Below, one piece after another: positions 14,862 to 28,400 of a DNA stretch of 64,000 nt; within the stretch, counting starts at the first letter, position 1, and each line of letters starts with the position of its first letter. The position numbers and the translations under genes are program-made. The notes beneath the pieces were generated by a model. It ran no database searches. It saw only the letters and a program-made list of their open reading frames with translations, and had not been told where the DNA came from. The stretch spans positions 8,841,001 to 8,905,000 of the forward strand of contig NC_092580.1 of the NCBI RefSeq assembly GCF_037975245.1, written 5' to 3'. Origin of the DNA: Apostichopus japonicus (Eukaryota; Echinodermata; Holothuroidea; Aspidochirotida; Stichopodidae).

Positions 14862-16600
14862 CATTAATCGAATGTCCGACAACCATCAATCGAATGTTCG
14901 ACACCTATCAATCAAATGTGCGACACCGATCAATCGAATGTTCGACACCCATCAATCGAATGTTCGACACCCATCAATCGAATGTTCGACACCGATCAAT
15001 CGAATGTTCGACACCGATCAATCGAATGTTCGACACCGATCAATCGAATGTTCGACACCCATCAATCGAATGTTCGACACCCATCAATCGAATGTTCGAC
15101 ACCGATCAATCGAATTTGCGGCACCGATCAATCAAATGTTTGGCACCGGTCAATCGAATGTTCGACACCGATCAATCGAATGTTCGACACCAATCGACCG
15201 AATGTGCGACAACCATCAATCGAATGTGCGACACCAATGAAACGAATGTTCGACACCGATTAAACGAATGTTCAACACCGATCAATCGAATGTGCGACAC
15301 CTATCAATCAAATGTGCGACACCGATCAATCGAATGTTCGACACCCATCAATCGAATGTTCGACACCCATGAATCGAATGTTCGACACCGATCAATCGAA
15401 TGTTCGACACCGATCAATCGAATGTTCGACACCCATCAATCGAATGTTCGACACCCATGAATCGAATGTTCGACACCGATCAATCGAATGTTCGACACCG
15501 ATCAATCGAATGTTCGACACCCATCAATCGAATGTTCGACAACCATCAACCGAATGGGCGACATCGATCAATCGAATGTTCGACACCGATCAATCGAATA
15601 TACGACACCGATCAATCGAATGTGCGACACCCATTAATCGAATATCCGACAACCATTAATCGAATGTTCGACAACGATCAGCCGAATATGCGATTCCTGT
15701 CAATCGAATGTTCGACAACCATCAATCGAATGTGCGACACAGATCAATCGAATGTGCGAGACCTATCAATCGAATGTGCGACACAGATCAATCGAATGTT
15801 CGACACCGATCAATCGAATATACGACACCTATCAATCAAATGTGCGACATGGATCAATCCAATGTTCGACACCCATTAATCGAATGTCCGACAACCATCA
15901 ATCGAATGTTCGACACATATCAATCAAATGTGCGACACCGATTAATCGAATGTTCGACACCCATCAATCGAATGTTCGACACCCATCAATCGAATGTTCG
16001 ACACCGATCAATCGAATGTTCGACACCCATCAATCGAATGTTCGACACCCATCAATCGAATGTTCGACACCGATCAATCGAATGTTCGACACCGATCAAT
16101 CGAATGTTCGACACCGATCAATCGAATGTTCGACACCCATCAATCGAATGTTCGACACCCATCAATCGAATGTGCGACACCGATCAATCAAATGTTCGAC
16201 ACCGATCAATCGAATGTTCGACACCGATCAATCGAATTTGCGGCACCGATCAATCAAATGTTTGGCACCGGTCAATCGAATGTTCGACACCGATCAATCG
16301 AATGTTCGACACCAATCGACCGAATGTGCGACAACCATCAATCGAATGTGCGACACCAATGAAACGAATGTTCGACACCGATTAAACGAATGTTCAACAC
16401 CGATCAATCGAATGTGCGACACCTATCAATCAAATGTGCGACACCGATCAATCGAATGTTCGACACCCATCAATCGAATGTTCGACACCCATCAATCGAA
16501 TGTTCGACACCGATCAATCGAATGTTCGACACCGATCAATCGAATGTGCGACACCCATCAATCGAATGTTCGACACCCATGAATCGAATGTTCGACACCG
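14525..16600 (+). repeat. Local tandem duplication, offset 1,012 bp
   Basis: The sequence from about 14,525 to 15,537 is repeated directly from about 15,537, at an offset of 1,012 bp (46 units). Both copies carry the unusual CGAATGGGCGACATCG unit and cassette L (14,680 and 15,692). The offset later grows to 1,122 bp because the second copy has five extra units. Bases 15,104-15,539 also match part of HOR-A copy 2 at 1,869 bp. Confidence 0.75.
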
Positions 16601-18784
16601 ATCAATCGAATGTTCGACACCGATCAATCGAATGTTCGACACCCATCAATCGAATGTTCGACAACGATCAATCGAATGTGCGACATGGATCAATCAAAGG
16701 TTCGACACCGATCAATCGAATGGTAGACACCGATCAATCGAATTTGCGGCACCGATCAATCAAATGTGTGGCACCGATCAATCGAATGTTCGACACCGAT
16801 CAATCGAATGTTCGACACCTATCAACCGAATGTGCGACACAGATCAATCGATGTGCTACACCGATTAAACGAATGTTCGACACCGATCAATCGAATGTGC
16901 TGCACCGATTAAGCGAATGTTCGACACCGGTCAATCGAATATAAGACACCTATCAATCAAATGTGCGACATGGATCAATCAAATCTTCGACACCGATCAA
17001 TCGAATGTTCGACACCGATCAATCGAATTTGCGGCACCGATCAATCAAATGTGTGGCACCGATCAATCGAATGTTCGACACCGATCAATCGAATGTTCGA
17101 CACCCATCAATCGAATGTTCGACACCCATTAATCGAATGTTCGACACCGATCAATCGCATGTTCGACACCGATCAATCGAATGTTCGACACCCATCAATC
17201 GAATGTTCGACACCCATCAATCGAATGTTCGACACCGGTAAATCGAATGTGCGGTACCGATGAATCGAATATGCGACACCCATTAATCGAATGTTCGACA
17301 CCGATCAATCGAATGTTCGACAACCATCAAACGAATGTGCGACACCCATCAATCGAATGTGCGACACCCATTAATCGAATGTCCGACAACCATCAATCGA
17401 ATGTTCGACAACGATCAGCCGAATATGCGACCCCTATCAATCGAATGTTCGACAACCATCAATCGAATGTTCGACACCGATCAATCGAATGTGCGACACA
17501 GATCAATCGAATGTCCGACAACCATCAACCGAATGGGCGACATCGATCAATCGAATGTTCGACACCGATCAATCGAATATACGACACCGATCAATCGAAT
17601 GTGCGACACCCATTAATCAAATGTCCTACAACCATTAATCGAATGTTCGACAACGATCAGCCGAATATGCGATTCCTGTCAATCGAATGTTCGACAACCA
17701 TCAATCGAATGTGCGACACAGATCAATCGAATGTGCGAGACCTATCAATCGAATGTGCGACACAGATCAATCGAATGTTCGACACCGATCAATCGAATAT
17801 ACGACACCTATCAATCAAATGTGCGACATGGATCAATCCAATGTTCGACACCGATCAATCGAATGTTCGACACCGATCAATCGAATTAGCGGCACCGATC
17901 AATCAAATGTGTGGCACCGATCAATCGAATGTTCGACACCCATTAATCGAATCTTCGACACCGATCAATCGAATGTTCGACACCGATCAATCGAATGTTC
18001 GACACCCATCAATCGAATGTTCGACACCCATCGATCGAATGTTCGACACCGATCAATCGAATGTTCGACACCGATCAATCGAATGTTCGACACCCATCAA
18101 TCGAATGTTCGACACCCATCAATCGAATGTTCGACACCGATCAATCGAATTTGCGGCACCGATCAATCGAATGTTCGACACCAATCGACCGAATGTGCGA
18201 CAACCATCAATCGAATGTGCGACACCGATTAAACGAATGTTCGACACCGATTAAACGAATGTTCGACACCGATCAATCGAATGTGCGACACCTATCAATC
18301 AAATGTGCGACACCGATCAATCGAATGTTCGACACCCATCAATCGAATGTTCGACACCCATCAATCGAATGTTCGACAACGATCAATCGAATGTTCGACA
18401 CCCATCAATCGAATGTTCGACACCCATCAATCGAATGTTCGACACCCATCAATCGAATGTTCGACACCGATCAATCGAATGTTCGACACCCATCAATCGA
18501 ATGTTCGACACCCATCAATCGAATGTGCGACACCTATCAATCGAATGTGCGACACAGATCAATCGAATGTTCGACACCGATCAATCGAACATACGACACC
18601 TATCAATCGAATGTTCGACACCGATCAATCGAATTTGCGGCACCGATCAATCGAATGTTCGACACCAATCGACCGAATGTGCGACAACCATCAATCGAAT
18701 GTGCGACACCAATTAAACGAATGTTCGACACCGATTAAACGAATGTTCGACACCGATCAATCGAATGTGCGACACCTATCAATC
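16320..18784 (+). repeat. HOR-A, copy 3
   Basis: This is the longest match to HOR-A copy 1, at an offset of 16,319 bp over about 2.46 kb, with the 21-bp unit at 16,843. Differences are scattered: an ATAAGACACC unit near 16,941 introduces a stop, and CCTACAACC replaces CCGACAACC near 17,625. Confidence 0.85.
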
Positions 18785-21140
18785 AAATGTGCGACACCGA
18801 TCAATCGAATGTTCGACACCCATCAATCGAATGTTCGACACCCATCAATCGAATGTTCGACACCGATCAATCGAATGTTCGACACCCATCAATCGAATGT
18901 TCGACACCCATCAATCGAATGTTCGACACCCATCAATCGAATGTTCGACACCGATCAATCGAATGTTCGACACCCATCAATCGAATGTTCGACACCCATC
19001 AATCGAATGTGCGACACCTATCAATCGAATGTGCGACACAGATCAATCGAATGTTCGACACCGATCAATCGAATATACGACACCTATCAATCAAATATGC
19101 GACATGGATCAATCCAATGTTCGACACCGATCGATCGAATGTTCGACACCCATCGATCGAATGTTCGACACCGATCAATCGAATGTTCGACACCGATCAA
19201 TCGAATGTTCGACAACCATCAATCGAATGTTCGACACCCATCAATCGAATGTTCGACACCGATCAATCGAATTTGCGGCACCGATCAATCGAATGTTCGA
19301 CACCAATCGACCGAATGTGCGACAACCATCAATCGAATGTGCGACATCAATTAAACGAATGTTCGACACCGATTAAACGAATGTTCGACACCGATCAATC
19401 GAATGTGCGACACCTATCAATCAAATGTGCGACACCGATCAATCGAATGTTCGACAACCATCAATCGAATGTTCGACACCCATCAATCGAATGTTCGACA
19501 CCCATCAATCGAATGTTCGACACCCATCAATCGAATGTTCGACACCGATCAATCGAATGTGCGACACAGATCAATCGAATGTCCGACAACCATCAACCGA
19601 ATGTGCGACATCGATCAATCGAATGTTCGACACCGATCAATCGAATATACGACACCGATCAATCGAATGTGCGACACCCATTAATCGAATGTCCGACAAC
19701 CATTAATCGAATGTTCGACAACGATCAGCCGAATATGCGATTCCTGTCAATCGAATGTTCGACAACCATCAATCGAATGTGCGACACAGATCAATCGAAT
19801 GTGCGACACCTATCAATCGAATGTGCGACACAGATCAATCGAATGTTCGACACCGATCAATCGAATATACGACACCTATCAATCAAATGTGCGATATGGA
19901 TCCACCATCAATCGAATGTGCGACACAGATCAATCGAATGTCCGACAACCATCAACCGAATGTGCGACATCGATCAATCGAATGTTCGACACCGATCAAT
20001 CGAATATACGACACCGATCAATCGAATGTGCGACACCCATTAATCGAATGTCCGACAACCATTAATCGAATGTTCGACAACGATCAGCCGAATATGCGAC
20101 ACCCATTAATCGAATGTTCGACACTGATCAATCGAATTTGCGGCACTGATCAATCGAATGTTCGACACCAATCGACCGAATGTGCGACAACCATCAATCG
20201 AATGTGCGACACCAATTAAACGAATGTTCGACACCGATTAAACGAATGTTCGACACCGATCAATCGAATGTGCGACACCTATCAATCAAATGTGCGACAC
20301 CGATCAATCGAATGTTCGACACCCATCAATCGAATGTTCGACACCCATCAATCGAATGTTCGACACCGATCAATCGAATGTTCGACACCCATCAATCGAA
20401 TGTTCGACACCCATCAATCGAATGTTCGACACCGATCAATCGAATGTTCGACACCGATCAATCGAATGTTCGACACCGATCAATCGAATGTTCGACACCC
20501 ATCAATCGAATGTTCGACACCGATCAATCAAATGTTCGACACCGATCAATCGAATGTTCGACACCGATCAATCGAATTTGCGGCACCGATCAATCAAATG
20601 TTTGGCACCGGTCAATCGAATGTTCGACACCGATCAATCGAATGTTCGACACCGATCAATCGAATGTGCGACACCTATCAATCGAATGTGCGACACCGAT
20701 CAATCGAATGTTCGACACCCATCAATCGAATGTTCGACACCCATCAATCGAATGTTCGACAGCGATCAATCGAATGTTCGACACCCATCAATCGAATGTT
20801 CGACACCTATCAATCAAATGTGTGGCACCGATCAATCGAATGTTCGACACCGATCAATCGAATGTTCGACACCCATCAATCGAATGTTCGACACCGATCA
20901 ATCGAATGTTCGACACCCATCAATCGAATGTTCGACACCGATCAATCGAATGTGCGACACAGATCAATCGAATGTCCGACAACCATCAACCGAATGTGCG
21001 ACATCGATCAATCGAATGTTCGACACCGATCAATCGAATATACGACACCGATCAATCGAATGTGCGACACCCATTAATCGAATGTCCGACAACCATTAAT
21101 CGAATGTTCGACAACGATCAGCCGAATATGCGATTCCTGT
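18785..21140 (+). repeat. Stray HOR-B copy
   Basis: From about 19,400 this matches 5,640-7,380 at an offset of 13,782 bp, falling to 13,760 bp after one unit is lost near 20,400. It carries the only 29-bp unit outside the HOR-B domain (GGATCC at 19,898) and L cassettes at 19,739 and 21,132. Bases 18,785-19,400 are a mosaic of N-cassette segments like those at 4,800-5,600. Confidence 0.78.
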
Positions 21141-21582
21141 CAATCGAATGTTCGACAACTATCAATCGAATGTGCGACACAGATCAATCGAATGTGCGAC
21201 ACCTATCAATCGAATGTGCGACACAGATCAATCGAATGTTCGACACCCATCAATCGAATGTTCGACACCGATCAATCGAATGTTCGACACCCATCAATCG
21301 AATGTTCGACAACCATCAATCGAATGTTCGACACCGATCAATCGAATGTTCGACACCGATCAATCGAATGTTCGACACCGATCAATCGAATGTTCGACAC
21401 CCATCAATCGAATGTTCGACACCCATCATCGAATGTGCGACACCGATCAATCAAATGTTCGACACCGATCAATCGAATGTTCGACACCGATCAATCGAAT
21501 TTGCGGCACCGATCAATCAAATGTTTGGCACCGGTCAATCGAATGTTCGACACCGATCAATCGAATGTTCGACACCAATCGA

Positions 21583-22747
21583 CCGAATGTGCGACAACCA
21601 TCAATCGAATGTGCGACACCAATGAAACGAATGTTCGACACCGATTAAACGAATGTTCAACACCGATCAATCGAATGTGCGACACCTATCAATCAAATGT
21701 GCGACACCGATCAATCGAATGTTCGACACCCATCAATCGAATGTTCGACACCCATGAATCGAATGTTCGACACCGATCAATCGAATGTTCGACACCCATC
21801 AATCGAATGTTCGACACCCATCAATCGAATGTAAGACACCCATGAATCGAATGTTCGACACCCATCAATCGAATGTTCGACACCGATCAATCGAATGTTC
21901 GACACCCATCAATCGAATGTTCGACAACGATCAATCGAATGTGCGACATGGATCAATCAAAGGTTCGACACCGATCAATCGAATGGTAGACACCGATCAA
22001 TCGAATTTGCGGCACCGATCAATCAAATGTGTGGCACCGATCAATCGAATGTTCGACACCGATCAATCGAATGTTCGACACCTATCAACCGAATGTGCGA
22101 CACAGATCAATCGATGTGCTACACCGATTAAACGAATGTTCGACACCGATCAATCGAATGTGCTGCACCGATTAAGCGAATGTTCGACACCGGTCAATCG
22201 AATATACGACACCTATCAATCAAATGTGCGACATGGATCAATCAAATCTTCGACACCGATCAATCGAATGTTCGACACCGATCAATCGAATTTGCGGCAC
22301 CGATCAATCAAATGTGTGGCACCGATCAATCGAATGTTCGACACCGATCAATCGAATGTTCGACACCCATCAATCGAATGTTCGACACCCATTAATCGAA
22401 TGTTCGACACCGATCAATCGCATGTTCGACACCGATCAATCGAATGTTCGACACCCATCAATCGAATGTTCGACACCCATCAATCGAATGTTCGACACCG
22501 GTAAATCGAATGTGCGGTACCGATGAATCGAATATGCGACACCCATTAATCGAATGTTCGACACCGATCAATCGAATGTTCGACAACCATCAAACGAATG
22601 TGCGACACCCATCAATCGAATGTGCGACACCCATTAATCGAATGTCCGACAACCATCAATCGAATGTTCGACAACGATCAGCCGAATATGCGACCCCTAT
22701 CAATCGAATGTTCGACAACCATCAATCGAATGTTCGACACCGATCAA
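21583..22747 (+). repeat. HOR-A, copy 4 (short)
   Basis: This matches window bases 1 to about 1,165 at an offset of 21,582 bp, with the 21-bp unit at 22,106. Near 21,785-21,870 it differs locally: an ATGTAAGACACC unit and altered CAT/GAT states. Just upstream, near 21,427, one A is lost from ATCAATCG. Confidence 0.82.
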
Positions 22748-23450
22748 TCGAATGTTCGACACCGATCAATCGAATGTTCGACAACCATCAATCGAATGTT
22801 CGACACCCATCAATCGAATGTTCGACACCGATCAATCGAATTTGCGGCACCGATCAATCGAATGTTCGACACCAATCGACCGAATGTGCGACAACCATCA
22901 ATCGAATGTGCGACATCAATTAAACGAATGTTCGACACCGATTAAACGAATGTTCGACACCGATCAATCGAATGTGCGACACCTATCAATCAAATGTGCG
23001 ACACCGATCAATCGAATGTTCGACAACCATCAATCGAATGTTCGACACCCATCAATCGAATGTTCGACACCCATCAATCGAATGTTCGACACCCATCAAT
23101 CGAATGTTCGACACCGATCAATCGAATGTGCGACACAGATCAATCGAATGTCCGACAACCATCAACCGAATGTGCGACATCGATCAATCGAATGTTCGAC
23201 ACCGATCAATCGAATATACGACACCGATCAATCGAATGTGCGACACCCATTAATCGAATGTCCGACAACCATTAATCGAATGTTCGACAACGATCAGCCG
23301 AATATGCGATTCCTGTCAATCGAATGTTCGACAACCATCAATCGAATGTGCGACACAGATCAATCGAATGTGCGACACCTATCAATCGAATGTGCGACAC
23401 AGATCAATCGAATGTTCGACACCGATCAATCGAATATACGACACCTATGA
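22748..23450 (+). repeat. Copy of 19,179-19,881
   Basis: About 700 bp match the stray HOR-B copy at an offset of 3,569 bp, including cassette L (23,308 against 19,739). It abuts HOR-A copy 4 directly, showing that higher-order segments have been joined in new orders. Confidence 0.75.
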
Positions 23451-24639
23451 ATCAAATGTGCGACATGGATCAATCCAATGTTCGACACCGATCGATCGAA
23501 TGTTCGACACCGATCAATCGAATGTTCGACACCGATCAATCGAATGTTCGACACCCATCAATCGAATGTGCGACACCTATCAATCGAATGTGCGACACAG
23601 ATCAATCGAATGTTCGACACCGATCAATCGAATATACGACACCTATCAATCGAATGTTCGACACCGATCAATCGAATTTGCGGCACCGATCAATCGAATG
23701 TTCGACACCAATCGACCGAATGTGCGACAACCATCAATCGAATGTGCGACACCAATTAAACGAATGTTCGACACCGATTAAACGAATGTTCGGCACCGAT
23801 CAATCGAATGTGCGACACCTATCAATCAAATGTGCGACACCGATCAATCGAATGTTCGACACCCATCAATCGAATGTTCGACACCGATCAATCGAATGTT
23901 CGACACCCATCAATCGAATGTTCGACACCCATCAATCGAATGTTCGACACCCATCAATCGAATGTTCGACACCCATCAATCGAATGTTCGACACCGATCA
24001 ATCGAATGTTCGACACCCATCAATCGAATGTTCGACACCCATCAATCGAATGTGCGACACCTATCAATCGAATGTGCGACACAGATCAATCGAATGTTCG
24101 ACACCGATCAATCGAATATACGACACCTATCAATCAAATGTGCGACATGGATCAATCCAATGTTCGACACCGATCAATCGAATGTTCGACACCGATCAAT
24201 TGAATTTGCGGCACCGATCAATCGAATGTTCGACACCAATCGACCGAATGTGCGACAACCATCAATCGAATGTGCGACACCAATTAAACGAATGTTCGAC
24301 ACCGATTAAACGAATGTTCGACACCGATCAATCGAATGTGCGACACCTATCAATCAAATGTGCGACACCGATCAATCGAATGTTCGACAACCATCAATCG
24401 AATGTTCGACACCCATCAATCAAATGTTCGACACCGATCAATCGAACGTTCGACACCCATCAATCGAATGTTCGACACCCATCAATCGAATGTTCGACAC
24501 CCATCAATCGAATGTTCGACACCCATCAATCGAATGTTCGACACCGATAAATCGAATGTTTGACACCCATCAATCGAATGTTCGACACCCATCAATCGAA
24601 TGTGCGACACCGATCAATCAAATGTTCGACACCGATCAA
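23451..24639 (+). repeat. Mosaic satellite segment
   Basis: Only ordinary units and N cassettes (near 23,710 and 24,240) are seen. No cassette L, no 21-bp unit and no non-satellite sequence is present. A TTTGACACC unit lies near 24,559. Confidence 0.7.
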
Positions 24640-26335
24640 TCGAATGTTCGACACCCATCAATCGAATGTTCGACACCGATCAATCGAATGTGCGACACAG
24701 ATCAATCGAATGTCCGACAACCATCAACCGAATGTGCGACATCGATCAATCGAATGTTCGACACCGATCAATCGAATGTGCGACACCTATCAATCAAATG
24801 TGTGGCACCGATCAATCGAATGTTCGACACCGATCAATCGAATGTTCGACACCCATCAATCGAATGTTCGACACCGATCAATCGAATGTGCGACACAGAT
24901 CAATCGAATGTCCGACAACCATCAATCGAATGTTCGACACCGATCAATCGAATGTTCGACACCCATCAATCGAATGTTCGACACCGATCAATCGAATGTT
25001 CGACACCCATCAATCGAATGTTCGACACCCATCAATCGAATGTGCGACACCGATCAATCAAATGTTCGACACCGATCAATCGAATGTTCGACACCGATCA
25101 ATCGAATTTGCGGCACCGATCAATCAAATGTTTGGCACCGGTCAATCGAATGTTCGACACCGATCAATCGAATGTTCGACACCAATCGACCGAATGTGCG
25201 ACAACCATCAATCGAATGTGCGACACCAATTAAACGAATGTTCGACACCGATTAAAGGAATGTTCAACACCGATCAATCGAATGTGCGACACCTATCAAT
25301 CAAATGTGCGACACCGATCAATCGAATGTTCGACACCCATCAATCGAATGTTCGACACCCATGAATCGAATGTTCGACACCGATCAATCGAATGTTCGAC
25401 ACCGATCAATCGAATGTTCGACACCCATTAATCGAATGTTCGACACCCATCAATCGAATGTTCGACACCGATCAATCGAATGTTCGACACCCATCAATCG
25501 AATGTTCGACACCCATCAATCGAATGTTCGACACCGATCAATCGAATGTGCGACACAGATCAATCGAATGTCCGACAACCATCAACCGAATGTGCGACAC
25601 CGATCAATCGAATGTTCGACACCGATCAATCGAATGTGCGACACCTATCAATCAAATGTGTGGCACCGATCAATCGAATGTTCGACACCGATCAATCGAA
25701 TGTTCGACACCCATCAATCGAATGTTCGACACCGATCAATCGAATGTGCGACACAGATCAATCGAATGTCCGACAACCATCAATCGAATGTTCGACACCG
25801 ATCAATCGAATGTTCGACACCCATCAATCGAATGTTCGACACCGATCAATCGAATGTTCGACACCCATCAATCGAATGTTCGACACCCATCAATCGAATG
25901 TGCGACACCGATCAATCAAATGTTCGACACCGATCAATCGAATGTTCGACACCGATCAATCGAATTTGCGGCACCGATCAATCAAATGTTTGGCACCGGT
26001 CAATCGAATGTTCGACACCGATCAATCGAATGTTCGACACCAATCGACCGAATGTGCGACAACCATCAATCGAATGTGCGACACCAATTAAACGAATGTT
26101 CGACACCGATTAAACGAATGTTCAAGACCGATCAATCGAATGTGCGACACCTATCAATCAAATGTGCGACACCGATCAATCGAATGTTCGACACCCATCA
26201 ATCGAATGTTCGACACCCATGAATCGAATGTTCGACACCGATCAATCGAATGTTCGACACCGATCAATCGAATGTTCGACACCCATCAATCGAATGTTCG
26301 ACACCCATCAATCGAATGTTCGACACCGATCAATC
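24640..26335 (+). repeat. 858-bp tandem duplication (39 units)
   Basis: The sequence from about 24,640 to 25,497 is repeated at +858 bp up to about 26,335. Both copies have the same order of CACAGATC, CCGACAACC, TGTGTGGCACC and TTTGGCACCGG units and end in cassette N. A few bases differ, for example GACATCG near 24,740 against GACACCG near 25,598. The offset is an exact multiple of 22. Confidence 0.8.
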
Positions 26336-27130
26336 GAATGTTCGGCACCGATCAATCAAATGTGTGGCACCGATCAATCGAATGTTCGACGCCGATCAAT
26401 CGAATGTTCGACACCTATCAACCGAATGTGCGACACAGATCAATCGATGTGCTACACCGATTAAACGAATGTTCGACACCGATCAATCGAATGTGCTGCA
26501 CCGATTAAGCGAATGTTCGACACCGGTCAATCGAATGTACGACACCTATCAATCAAATGTGCGACATGGATCAATCAAATCTTCGACACCGATCAATCGA
26601 ATGTTCGACACCGATCAATAGAATTTGCGGCACCGATCAATCAAATGTGTGGCACCGATCAATCGAATGTTCGACACCGATCAATCGAATGTTCGACACC
26701 CATCAATCGAATGTTCGACACCCATTAATCGAATGTTCGACACCGATCAATCGAATGTTCGACACCGATCAATCGAATGTTCGACACCCATCAATCGAAT
26801 GTTCGACACCCATTAATCGAATGTTCGACACCGATCAATCGAATGTTCGACACCGATCAATCGAATGTTCGACACCCATCAATCGAATGTTCGACACCCA
26901 TCAATCGAATGTTCGACACCCATCAATCGAATGTTCGACACCCATCAATCGAATGTTCGACACCCATCAATCGAATGTGCGACACACATCAATCGATGTG
27001 CTACACCGATTAAACGAAAGTTCGACACCGGTAAAATCGAATGTGCGGTACCGATGAATCGAATATGCGACACCCATTAATCGAATGTTCGACACCGATC
27101 AATCGAATGTTCGACAACCATCAAACGAAA
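26140..27130 (+). repeat. HOR-C, copy 1
   Basis: About 1 kb with 21-bp units at 26,439 and 26,988 and a 23-bp unit near 27,031. The same order recurs at about 41,205, 50,309 and 55,061 (offsets 15,065, then 9,104 and 4,752) and in part at 61,330. A TCAATAGAATTTGCGG unit near 26,617 is shared with the later copies. Confidence 0.82.
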
Positions 27131-27399
27131 GTGCGACACCCATCAATCGAATGTTCGACACCGATCAATCGAATGTTCGACACCCATCAATCGAATGTTC
27201 GACACCGATCAATCGAATGTGCGACACCGATCAATCAAATTTTCGACACCGATCAATCGAATGTTCGACACCGATCAATCGAATTTGCGGCACCGATCAA
27301 TCAAATGTTTGGCACCGGTCAATCGAATGTTCGACACCGATCAATCGAATGTTCGACACCAATCGACCGAATGTGCGACAACCATCAATCGAATGTGCG

Positions 27400-28400
27400 A
27401 CACCAATTAAACGAATGTTCGACACCGATTAAACGAATGTTCAACACCGATCAATCGAATGTGCGACACCTATCAATCAAATGTGCGACACCGATCAATC
27501 GAATGTTCGACACTTATCAATCGAATGTTCGACACCCATGAATCGAATGTTCGACACCGATCAATCGAATGTTCGACACCGATCAATCGAATGTTCGACA
27601 CCGATCAATCGAATGTTCGACACCCATCAATGGAATGTTCGACACCGATCAATCGAATGTTCGACACCGATCAATCGAATGTTCGACACCCATCAATCGA
27701 ATGTGCGACATGGATCAATCAAAGGTTCGACACCGATCAATCGAATGTTCGACACCGATCAATCGAATTTGCGGCACCGATCAATCAAATGTGTGGCACC
27801 GATCAATCGAATGTTCGACACCGATCAATCGAATGTTCGACACCTATCAGCCGAATGTGCGACACAGATCAATCGATGTGCTACACCGATTAAACGAATG
27901 TTCGACACCGATCAATCGAATGTGCTGCACCGATTAAGCGAATGTTCGACACCGGTCAATCGAATATACGACACCTATCAATCAAATGTGCGACATGGAT
28001 CAATCAAATCTTCGACACCGATCAATCGAATGTTCGACACCGATCAATCGAATTTGCGGCACCGATCAATCAAATGTGTGGCACCGATCAATCGAATGTT
28101 CGACACCGATCAATCGAATGTTCGACACCCATCAATCGAATGTTCGACACCCATTAATCGAATGTTCGACACCGATCAATCGAATGTTCGACACCCATCA
28201 ATCGAATGTTCGACACCGGTAAATCGAATGTGCGGTACCGATGAATCGAATATGCGACACCCATTAATCGAATGTTCGACACCGATCAATCGAATGTTCG
28301 ACAACCATCAAACGAATGTGCGACACCCATCAATCGAATGTGCGACACCCATTAATCGAATGTCCGACAACCATCAATCGAATGTTCGACAACGATCAAT
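27400..28400 (+). repeat. Diverged HOR-A copy
   Basis: This follows the order of HOR-A copy 2 around 13,390-14,410, including the 21-bp unit at 27,868 and the GTGCTGCACC/GATTAAGCG pair. It has more substitutions and unit gains and losses than the other copies, for example TCAGCCG in place of TCAACCG near 27,850. Confidence 0.7.

Larger units (their letters stand above)
3361..19920 (+). repeat. Series of 29-bp units with GGATCC
   Basis: Ten units read GTGCGATATGGATCCACC and then restart at ATCAATCG. Each has 7 bp more than a normal unit, as if two units fused with 15 bp lost. GGATCC lies at about 3381, 6116, 7531, 7736, 9107, 9510, 10925, 11130, 12545 and 19898. Nine lie in the HOR-B domain and one in its stray copy. 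The related GATATGG units near 33029, 43278, 52383 and 57135 lack the extra 7 bp. All distances between higher-order blocks fit a whole number of 22-bp units once these 7-bp gains are counted. Confidence 0.88.
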
